Shown here: one piece after another, positions 57,556 through 64,000 of the stretch | How the letters are laid out: every line of letters begins with the position of its first letter | Numbering within the stretch: the first letter of the stretch is position 1 | Assembly: GCF_018128905.1 (NCBI RefSeq) | Contig: NZ_CP063808.1 | Location: 7,998,001 to 8,062,000, forward strand | Reading direction: 5' to 3' | Length of the DNA stretch: 64,000 nucleotides | Origin: Streptomyces sp. A2-16 | Lineage (GTDB): Bacteria > Actinomycetota > Actinomycetes > Streptomycetales > Streptomycetaceae | Program-made: the position numbers and the translations under genes | The notes under the pieces: generated by a model | Databases searched by the model: none | The model's input: only the letters and a program-made list of their open reading frames with translations | What the model was told of the DNA's origin: nothing

Positions 57556-57628
57556 CTCCCCCGACTGGACTCGAACCAGTAACCTGCCGGTTAACAGCCG
57601 GCTGCTCTGCCAATTGAGCTACGGAGGA
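57556..57628 (-). tRNA. tRNA-Asn (GTT), upstream copy
   Basis: A second 73-base tRNA-Asn lies 6 bases upstream of the first. Its acceptor stem is TCCTCCG/CGGGGGA and the rest of the body matches the first copy. CCA is not encoded. The two probably form one transcript ending at the terminator near 57443. Confidence 0.95.
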
Positions 57629-57785
57629 TCGCCTCGTTGCATCGAACGTACCTCCCTGGGTATTCGCCAGGGGGCGGGCGCTCGCTGCGACACATACATT
57701 AGCGCAAGCAGGGGGGTGCTCCGCCAATCGGTTCCCCCGACACCGACGTCGCACCGGATACCTACGCAAGGAGAGGGTGGCCGCC

Positions 57786-58091
57786 ATGCGCTACAAGCTC
57801 ACGTTCGTGGTCGGACTGACTCTGGGTTACGTGCTGGGCACCCGTGCCGGGCGCGAGCGCTACGAACAGTTGAAGAAATCCGCCCGTCAGGTCGCCCAGA
57901 ACCCCGCAGTCCGCAACACCGCGGAGACCGCCGCCCAGCAGGGCCGCCAGTTCGCCGGCAAGGCGTACCACGCGGTCAGCGACAAGGTGGGCGACCGGGT
58001 GCCGGAGTCCGTCACCCAGCGGGTGCGCTCGCTGCGGGACCGCAACACCAACGGCACCGCGCAGGACGACTGGGGCACGAGCAACACCTGA
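57786..58091 (+). CDS. YtxH-like small membrane-associated protein
   Basis: The 101-residue protein starts MRYKLTFVVGLTLGYVLGTRAGRERYEQLKKSARQVAQNP, a short membrane segment followed by the GTRAGRERYE motif of YtxH/DUF-type envelope proteins. A long amphipathic helix and an acidic tail follow. Function is unknown. ATG 57786 follows GGAGAGG by 9 bases; GTG 57777 is also possible. It is conserved beside tRNA genes in many Streptomyces, from memory. Confidence 0.8.
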   Translation: MRYKLTFVVGLTLGYVLGTRAGRERYEQLKKSARQVAQNPAVRNTAETAAQQGRQFAGKAYHAVSDKVGDRVPESVTQRVRSLRDRNTNGTAQDDWGTSNT

Positions 58092-58218
58092 ACCGAGGGT
58101 GACGCGACCCACCCGGGGGCACGGGGCCGGACCGATCCGCGGCCGCGCCGCGGGGCGCCGTCGGCGCCGCCGGTCCCGCGCCCGCGAAACCGCGCGCACC
58201 CCCACGACGCTACGCCCA

Positions 58219-58224
58219 TAGAAT
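58219..58224 (+). promoter_or_regulatory. -10 element for a leaderless FGGY kinase transcript
   Basis: TAGAAT lies 7 bases before the ATG of the kinase at 58232, and no Shine-Dalgarno sequence is present. This is the spacing of actinobacterial leaderless transcripts, in which the A of ATG is the transcription start. Confidence 0.6.
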
Positions 58225-58231
58225 TTGCGCC

Positions 58232-59668
58232 ATGGGGATAGTCGCCGGGTTGGACAGCTCACCCGAATTCACTCGCATCGTCGTCTGCGACGCGGACACG
58301 GGTGCCGTGCTCAAACAGGGGTACGCGCCCCATCCGGTCGAGGGCCGGCCGTCCGACGTCGACCCCCAGGCCTGGCTCCTCTCCCTCGGCGAAGCCGCCG
58401 GCGGCGGTCTCCTCGAGGGCGTTCAGGCCATCGGTGTGTCCTCGCAGCAGAACGCCGTCGTGCCCCTGGACGCCCAGGGCAACACCGTGCGCCCCGCCAT
58501 GGTCGGCGGCGACAAGCGCGCGCAGGTCGCCGCGGCCGACCTAGTGGACGCGCTCGGCGGACGCGAGGCGTGGGCCCAGGCGGTGGGGTGTGTGCCGCAG
58601 GCCGCGCAGCCCGTCACCAAGCTGCGCTGGCTGAACAAGACCGAACCGGACGCCGCCCTGCGCACCGCCGTCCTCCTGCAGGCCCACGACTGGCTGGTGT
58701 GGCAGCTGCTGGGCCGGCCGGTCAGAAGGACCACCGACCGCGGCGGCGCCTCCGGCACCGGCTACTGGTCCGCCGCCACCGGCGCCTACCGCTCCGACCT
58801 CGTCGAGCTGGCCCTCGGCCACCAGGCGATGCTCCCCGAGGTGATCGGCCCAGCGGAAGCGGCCGGTACGACCCCGGAGGGGCTCCTGATCTCCGCCGGG
58901 ACCGGCGAGACCATGGCCGCCGCCTTCGGGCTCGGGATCGGGCTCGGGGACGCCGTCGTCTCGCTGGGCGCGTCCGGGTCCGTGATGGCCGTGCACCCCG
59001 AGGCGCTCGTCGACAACAGCGGGATGATCACCTCCCTGGCCGACGCGACCGGCATGCACCTGCCCGTCGTCACCACCCTGAACGCCGTACGGACCCTTCG
59101 CGGGGCCGCAGAGATGCTCGGGCTGGGCGACCTGGAGAGCCTGTCCGACCTGGCGATGAAGTCGACGCCGGGCGCCCACGGCCTCGTACTGCTGCCCTAT
59201 CTGGAAGGTGAGCGGACGCCGAACCTGCCGCACACCGCGGGGACGCTGACCGGGCTCAGGCGGGAGTCGATGAAGCCGGAGCACCTGGCGCGGGCCGCGT
59301 TCGAGGGCATGCTGTGCGGGCTCGCCGACGCGCTCGACGTGCTGCGCGGGCGAGGGGTCGAGGTGCGGCGGGTCTTCCTGCTGGGGGCCGCCGCCGAGCT
59401 GTCCGCGGTGCAGTCCGCGGCGCCCGCGCTGTTCGGCGCGCAGGTCGTGGTGCCGCAGCCGGCGGACTACGCGGCGATCGGTGCCGCCCGGCAGGCGGCC
59501 TGGGCGCTCGGCGCCTCGCAGGGCACGCTCGACCCGCGGACCCCTCCGATGTGGCAGGGGCCGGCCGGGCAGGTCCTGGAGCCGGGCGACGAGCTGGCGG
59601 TGGGACAGGCGGTGCGGCAGCAGTTCGTGTCGGTGCGGGAGCAGACGTATCCGGGGGCGTTCCGATAG
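58232..59668 (+). CDS. FGGY family carbohydrate kinase
   Basis: The 478-residue kinase has the actin-like ATPase fold of FGGY enzymes. It starts GIVAGLDSSPEFTRIVVCD (phosphate-1), has IGVSSQQNAVVPLD, WLNKTEPD and HDWLVWQLLG, and later VSLGASGSVMAV (phosphate-2) and VFLLGAAAELSAVQSAAPALFGAQVVVPQPADYAAIGAARQAAWALG (adenosine motif). It is nearest to xylulokinases. The catalytic Asp region seems to be DRGGASGTGYW. It stands alone, with a -10 element that suggests leaderless translation. Confidence 0.9.
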   Translation: MGIVAGLDSSPEFTRIVVCDADTGAVLKQGYAPHPVEGRPSDVDPQAWLLSLGEAAGGGLLEGVQAIGVSSQQNAVVPLDAQGNTVRPAMVGGDKRAQVAAADLVDALGGREAWAQAVGCVPQAAQPVTKLRWLNKTEPDAALRTAVLLQAHDWLVWQLLGRPVRRTTDRGGASGTGYWSAATGAYRSDLVELALGHQAMLPEVIGPAEAAGTTPEGLLISAGTGETMAAAFGLGIGLGDAVVSLGASGSVMAVHPEALVDNSGMITSLADATGMHLPVVTTLNAVRTLRGAAEMLGLGDLESLSDLAMKSTPGAHGLVLLPYLEGERTPNLPHTAGTLTGLRRESMKPEHLARAAFEGMLCGLADALDVLRGRGVEVRRVFLLGAAAELSAVQSAAPALFGAQVVVPQPADYAAIGAARQAAWALGASQGTLDPRTPPMWQGPAGQVLEPGDELAVGQAVRQQFVSVREQTYPGAFR

Positions 59669-59838
59669 GCAAGCCGCGGAAGGTAAGGGTCCGGTAGGAG
59701 TCCGGCCCGAGGGGGACCCGTAAGGCCGTACGAAGCACTGCTCTCGGCTTAATCGGTTGAGGTAACACGGGTGGAGTGTCCGACGATAGGGGCCAGGGGC
59801 AACCAAACCGCCCCGTCGCCGACTCCGAGAGACGTAGC

Positions 59839-61572
59839 GTGCTCATACGACTTCTGCGGACCTACCTCAGGCCCTACAAGAAACCCATCGCCTTCCTGGT
59901 GCTGCTGCAGTTCCTCCAGACCTGCGCCACCCTCTACCTGCCCACGCTCAACGCGGACATCATCGACAACGGTGTCGTGAACGGCGACACCGGCTACATC
60001 CTGAGCTTCGGCGCTCTGATGATCGGCATCTCGCTGGCGCAGGTGGTGTGCAACATCGGGGCCGTGTTCTACGGCGCCAGGACCGCCGCCGCGCTCGGCC
60101 GGGACCTGCGGGCGTCGGTCTTCGACCGGGTGCAGTCGTTCTCGGCACGCGAGGTGGGCCAGTTCGGCGCGCCCACGCTGATCACCCGCACGACCAATGA
60201 CGTGCAGCAGGTCCAGATGCTGGCCCTGATGACGTTCACCCTGCTGGTGTCGGCGCCCATCATGTGTGTCGGCGGCATCGTGCTGGCGCTCGGCCTGGAC
60301 GTGCCGCTGTCCGCGGTGCTGGTGGCCGTGGTGCCGACGCTGGGCATCTGTGTGACGTTGATCGTACGGCGGCTGCGGCCGCTGTTCCGGTCCATGCAGG
60401 TGCGTCTGGACACCGTGAACCGGGTGCTGCGCGAGCAGATCAGCGGCAACCGGGTCATCCGGGCGTTCGTGCGCGACGAGTACGAGGAGGAGCGCTTCCG
60501 GAAGGCGAACACCGACCTCACGGACATCTCCCTCAAGACCGGCAACCTGCTCGCGCTGATGTTCCCCGTGGTCATGACGACGGTGAACCTGTCGTCGATC
60601 GCCGTGGTGTGGTTCGGCGCCCACCGGATCGACAGCGGCGGGATGCAGATCGGTGATCTGACCGCGTTCCTCGCCTATCTGATGCAGATCGTCATGTCCG
60701 TGATGATGGCCACCTTCATGTTCATGATGGTGCCGCGCGCGGAGGTGTGCGCCGAGCGCATCCAGGAGGTGCTGGACACCTCGTCGAGCGTGGTCCCGCC
60801 GGTGGCGCCCGTCACCGAGCTGCGGCGGCACGGACATCTGGAGATCCGGGGCGGGGGCTTCCGCTACCCCGGTGCCGAGGAGCCCGTGCTCAAGGCGATC
60901 GACCTGGTGGCCCGGCCCGGCGAGGTGACGGCCGTGATCGGCTCGACCGGCAGCGGCAAGTCCACGCTGCTCGGGCTCGTCCCCCGGCTGTTCGACGCGA
61001 CCGACGGCGAGGTGCTCGTCGACGGGACCGAGGTGTCGACCATCGATCCGAAGCTGCTCGCGAAGACCGTCGGGCTCGTCCCGCAGAAGCCGTACCTCTT
61101 CGCGGGCACGGTCGCCACCAACCTCCGCTACGGCAATCCGGACGCCACGGACGAGGAGCTGTGGCACGCGCTGGAGGTGGCGCAGGCCAAGGACTTCGTC
61201 GAACGGTTGGAGAACGGGCTCGACTCCCCCGTCGCCCAGGGCGGCACCAACGTCTCCGGCGGGCAGCGCCAGCGTCTCGCCATCGCGCGCACGCTGGTGC
61301 AGCGGCCGGAGATCTACCTCTTCGACGACTCCTTCTCCGCCCTCGACTACGCGACCGACGCGGCCCTGCGCGCGGCGCTCGCCGAGGAGACCTCGGAGGC
61401 GACCGTCGTGATCGTCGCCCAGCGGGTGGCCACCATCCGGGACGCCGACCGGATCGTCGTCCTCGACGAGGGGCGGGTCGTCGGCACCGGCACCCACCGC
61501 GAGCTGATGGCGGACAACGAGACCTACCGGGAGATCGTGCTCTCCCAGCTCACGGAAGCGGAGGCTGCCTGA
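59839..61572 (+). CDS. ABC exporter half-transporter A (permease-ATPase)
   Basis: The 577-residue protein has six membrane helices (starting LLRTYLRPYKKPIAFLVLLQFLQTCATLYLPTLNADIIDNGVV) and an ATPase domain. That domain has Walker A GSTGSGKST, signature NVSGGQRQR and Walker B IYLFDDSFSALD. The catalytic Glu after Walker B is replaced by Asp. This marks the degenerate member of a heterodimeric exporter. The GTG at 59839 is chosen because GAGAGA lies 6 bases upstream; a GTG at 59776 would add 21 residues. Its stop overlaps the partner start. Confidence 0.93.
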   Translation: MLIRLLRTYLRPYKKPIAFLVLLQFLQTCATLYLPTLNADIIDNGVVNGDTGYILSFGALMIGISLAQVVCNIGAVFYGARTAAALGRDLRASVFDRVQSFSAREVGQFGAPTLITRTTNDVQQVQMLALMTFTLLVSAPIMCVGGIVLALGLDVPLSAVLVAVVPTLGICVTLIVRRLRPLFRSMQVRLDTVNRVLREQISGNRVIRAFVRDEYEEERFRKANTDLTDISLKTGNLLALMFPVVMTTVNLSSIAVVWFGAHRIDSGGMQIGDLTAFLAYLMQIVMSVMMATFMFMMVPRAEVCAERIQEVLDTSSSVVPPVAPVTELRRHGHLEIRGGGFRYPGAEEPVLKAIDLVARPGEVTAVIGSTGSGKSTLLGLVPRLFDATDGEVLVDGTEVSTIDPKLLAKTVGLVPQKPYLFAGTVATNLRYGNPDATDEELWHALEVAQAKDFVERLENGLDSPVAQGGTNVSGGQRQRLAIARTLVQRPEIYLFDDSFSALDYATDAALRAALAEETSEATVVIVAQRVATIRDADRIVVLDEGRVVGTGTHRELMADNETYREIVLSQLTEAEAA

Positions 61573-63500
61573 TGGCCGGGCCCATGGGGCGCATGATGGC
61601 AGGCGGCGGTCCCGAGACCCGCTCGATCGACTTCAAGGTGTCCGGAAGGCGGCTGCTCGCCCAGTTCAAGCCGGAACGCTTCACCCTCTACGCGATGCTG
61701 GCCTGCGTGGTCGTCAGCGTCGGCCTGAACGTGGTCGGGCCGAAGATCCTCGGCGAGGCCACCGACCTGGTCTTCGCGGGCATCATCGGACGGCAGATGC
61801 CCGCCGGGGCGAGCAAGGAGGAGGTGCTCGCCCAGATGCGGGCCCGCGGCGAGGGTCAGGTCGCCGACATGCTCCGCAGCACCGACTTCACCCCCGGCGA
61901 GGGCATCGACTTCACCGCCGTGGGACATGTCCTGCTGTTCGCGGTCGGGGTGTTCCTGATCGCCGGGCTGCTGATGGCGGTGGCGACGCGGCTGGTCAAC
62001 CGGACCGTCAACCGCACGATGTTCCGGATGCGCGAGGACGTGCAGACGAAGCTGTCGCGGCTGCCGTTGTCGTACTTCGACAAGCGCCAGCGCGGCGAGG
62101 TCCTGTCCCGGGCGACGAACGACATCGACAACATCGGGCAGACCCTCCAGCAGTCGATGGGCCAGCTCATCAACTCCCTGCTCACCATCATCGGGGTGCT
62201 CGCGATGATGTTCTGGGTGTCCTGGCTGCTGGCGCTGGTCGCGCTGGTCACGGTGCCGCTGTCGTTCGTCGTCGCCACGCGCGTGGGCAAGCGCTCGCAG
62301 CCGCACTTCGTGCAGCAGTGGCGCACCACGGGCAAGCTCAACGCCCACATCGAGGAGATGTACACAGGGCACAACCTGGTGAAGGTGTTCGGGCGTCAGG
62401 ACGAGTCGGCCGCGCAGTTCGCCGAGCAGAACGAGGCGCTGTACGAGGCCGGGTTCAAGGCGCAGTTCAACAGCGGGGTCATGCAGCCGCTGATGATGTT
62501 CGTCTCGAACATCAACTACGTGCTGGTGGCGGTCGTCGGCGGGCTGCGGGTCGCGTCGGGTTCGCTGTCCATCGGGGACGTGCAGGCCTTCATCCAGTAC
62601 TCGCGCCAGTTCTCGATGCCGCTCACGCAGGTCGCGTCCATGGCGAACCTCGTGCAGTCGGGTGTCGCCTCGGCCGAGCGGATCTTCGAACTCCTGGACG
62701 CGGAGGAGCAGGAGGCGGATCCCCAGGTCCCCGAGAAGCCGGAGGAGCTGCGCGGACGGGTCGCCCTGGAGCACGTGTCCTTCCGCTACGACCCCGAGAA
62801 GCCGCTCATCGAGGACCTCTCGCTGAAGGTCGAACCCGGGCACACGGTCGCGATCGTCGGCCCGACCGGTGCCGGCAAGACGACCCTGGTCAACCTGCTG
62901 ATGCGGTTCTACGACGTCTCGGGCGGGCGGATCACCCTCGACGGCGTGGACATCGCGAGGATGTCCCGGGACGAACTGCGCGCCGGGATCGGCATGGTCC
63001 TGCAGGACACCTGGCTGTTCGGCGGCACCATCGCGGAGAACATCGCGTACGGCGCCTCGCGCGAGGTCACCCGGGGCGAGATCGAGGAGGCGGCGCGGGC
63101 GGCCCACGCGGACCGGTTCGTGCGGACCCTGCCCGAGGGCTACGACACCGTCATCGACGACGAGGGCAGCGGGGTGAGCGCGGGCGAGAAGCAGCTCATC
63201 ACGATCGCCCGGGCGTTCCTGTCGGACCCGGTGATCCTGGTCCTGGACGAGGCGACGAGTTCGGTCGACACCCGTACCGAGGTACTGATCCAGAAGGCGA
63301 TGGCCAAACTGGCGCACGGGCGCACGTCGTTCGTGATCGCGCACCGCCTGTCGACCATCCGGGACGCGGACACCATCCTCGTGATGGAGAACGGCTCGAT
63401 CGTCGAACAGGGCACGCACACGGACCTGCTGGAGGCCGGCGGGGCGTACGCGCGCCTGTACAAGGCACAGTTCGCGCAGGCGGTGGCGGAGGTCGACTAG
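61572..63500 (+). CDS. ABC exporter half-transporter B (permease-ATPase)
   Basis: The 642-residue partner has a Met/Gly-rich start, a membrane domain with an unusually long first external loop (residues about 60-110), and an ATPase domain. Walker A is GPTGAGKTT, the signature is degenerate (GVSAGEKQL), Walker B is LVLDEATS with catalytic Glu, and the switch His is in IAHRLS. Paired with half A (proper signature, altered Walker B) it gives one active and one degenerate site. TGATG overlap couples the two. The substrate (drug, lipid or peptide) is unknown. Confidence 0.94.
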   Translation: MAGPMGRMMAGGGPETRSIDFKVSGRRLLAQFKPERFTLYAMLACVVVSVGLNVVGPKILGEATDLVFAGIIGRQMPAGASKEEVLAQMRARGEGQVADMLRSTDFTPGEGIDFTAVGHVLLFAVGVFLIAGLLMAVATRLVNRTVNRTMFRMREDVQTKLSRLPLSYFDKRQRGEVLSRATNDIDNIGQTLQQSMGQLINSLLTIIGVLAMMFWVSWLLALVALVTVPLSFVVATRVGKRSQPHFVQQWRTTGKLNAHIEEMYTGHNLVKVFGRQDESAAQFAEQNEALYEAGFKAQFNSGVMQPLMMFVSNINYVLVAVVGGLRVASGSLSIGDVQAFIQYSRQFSMPLTQVASMANLVQSGVASAERIFELLDAEEQEADPQVPEKPEELRGRVALEHVSFRYDPEKPLIEDLSLKVEPGHTVAIVGPTGAGKTTLVNLLMRFYDVSGGRITLDGVDIARMSRDELRAGIGMVLQDTWLFGGTIAENIAYGASREVTRGEIEEAARAAHADRFVRTLPEGYDTVIDDEGSGVSAGEKQLITIARAFLSDPVILVLDEATSSVDTRTEVLIQKAMAKLAHGRTSFVIAHRLSTIRDADTILVMENGSIVEQGTHTDLLEAGGAYARLYKAQFAQAVAEVD

Positions 63501-63502
63501 CC

Positions 63503-63532
63503 GGAAGGGGCCGCCTGCGAGCGGCCCCTTCC
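63503..63532. terminator. Hairpin between convergent exporter and sigma genes
   Basis: A perfect 12-bp stem (63503-63514 with 63521-63532; arm GGAAGGGGCCGC) encloses a 6-base loop. It fills the 33-base gap between the exporter stop and the sigma-factor stop, so it can end both transcripts. Confidence 0.8.
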
Positions 63533-63533
63533 C

Positions 63534-64000
63534 TCAGTCCAGATATCCCCGCAGCTGATCCGCGAAGGCGTGGTCCCGCAGCTTGTTGAGGGTCTTCGAC
63601 TCGATCTGGCGTATCCGCTCGCGTGTCACGCCGAAGATCCGCCCGATCTCCTCCAGCGTGCGAGGCCGGCCGTCTGCGAGCCCGTACCGCAGCTGTACGA
63701 CCTTGCGCTCGCGCTCGCCCAGCGTCGACAGCACCGCCTCCAGGTGCTCCCTGAGCAGCAGGAACGCCGCCGACTCCACAGGAGACGCCGCGTCGCCGTC
63801 CTCGATGAGGTCACCGAGCGCGACGTCGTCCTCCTCGCCCACCGGGGCGTGCAGGGACACCGGCTCCTGGGCCAGGCGCAGCACCTCGCTGACGCGTTCC
63901 GGGGCGAGGTCGAGGTGGGAGGCGACCTCTTCCGGGGTGGGTTCGTAGCCGCGTTCCTGGAGCATGCGGCGCTGGACGCGCACGACACGGTTGATCAACT
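63534..64000 (-). CDS. RNA polymerase sigma factor, Hrd/RpoD family (C-terminal part)
   Basis: The frame is open to the window edge, so only the last 155 or so residues are seen. They contain sigma region 3 (INRVVRVQRRMLQERGYEPTPEEVASHLDLAPERVSEVLRLAQEPVSLHAPVGEED) and region 4 (LGERERKVVQLRYGLADGRPRTLEEIGRIFGVTRERIRQIESKTLNKLR). The last ends in the helix that reads the -35 box. The short ending HAFADQLRGYLD differs from the principal HrdB tail as I remember it, so this is more likely an HrdA/C/D-type paralogue. It recognises housekeeping-like promoters. Confidence 0.9.
   Translation of the reverse strand, partial: LINRVVRVQRRMLQERGYEPTPEEVASHLDLAPERVSEVLRLAQEPVSLHAPVGEEDDVALGDLIEDGDAASPVESAAFLLLREHLEAVLSTLGERERKVVQLRYGLADGRPRTLEEIGRIFGVTRERIRQIESKTLNKLRDHAFADQLRGYLD

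Noticed and set aside
1..64000. CRISPR array, rRNA operon, prophage or large biosynthetic cluster
   Set aside because: No regularly spaced identical repeats of 25-40 bp with unique spacers, no rRNA sequence, and no phage structural, PKS or NRPS genes were seen.

Overview
The window reads as a chromosome segment of a Streptomyces or close relative. The DNA is very GC-rich, many starts are GTG with GGAGG-type ribosome sites, small operons often have ATGA or GTGA overlaps, and two-component, LysR, MarR, TetR, IclR and Hrd-type sigma genes are abundant. I assign functions from protein motifs recognised by eye; no database search was run.

Layout, left part (1-24 kb): the 3' end of a tetratricopeptide gene of the FxSxx-COOH type; an alpha/beta hydrolase; a MEDS/anti-sigma ATPase regulator; a STAS-ANTAR regulator; an amino-acid permease; an MFS carrier with an AraC regulator; a monooxygenase-SDR-aldehyde dehydrogenase operon; a PrpF isomerase plus DctA carrier with a divergent LysR; a glutamine amidotransferase; an amphi-Trp protein; a sigma factor fused to a membrane anchor and a sugar-binding (AbfB) domain; and a two-subunit molybdenum hydroxylase. 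Several intergenic gaps hold short tandem repeats.

Middle part (24-36 kb): a CysK2-like synthase coupled to an MFS carrier, preceded by two small membrane or histidine-rich proteins. The arrangement recalls the copper-responsive lpqS-cysK2-Rv0849 locus of mycobacteria. Next come a HAD gene broken by an exact 28-bp duplication, two DUF418/acetyltransferase-like membrane proteins and the stump of a third, an ABC exporter with a small repeat-bearing membrane protein upstream, and a DesK/LuxR two-component pair.

Putative island (about 36.0-57.2 kb): this region is bounded by two direct repeats of about 126 bp that contain the 3' part of a CAT-anticodon tRNA gene. The intact tRNA lies at the right end. 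Inside are a citrate-type two-component system with a TctC-like binding lipoprotein and a GntP-type permease; a second two-component pair with a Tat-exported binding protein; a barstar-like protein; an SDR with a perfect palindromic operator but a broken TetR gene; a UbiX-UbiD-subunit D aromatic-acid decarboxylase operon with a divergent MarR; a LysR-cupin-DoxX group; and a flavin reductase-IclR-luciferase-like oxidoreductase-esterase group with two matching operator candidates. The interior also carries gene and transposase remnants. I find no intact integrase, so it would be an old, decayed island. Its content is catabolic: uptake and decarboxylation or oxidation of organic and aromatic acids.

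Right part (57.2-64 kb) looks like core chromosome: three tRNA genes (one CAT, two Asn), a small YtxH-like protein, an FGGY sugar kinase with a leaderless-type promoter, a heterodimeric ABC exporter, and the 3' end of an Hrd/RpoD-family sigma factor.
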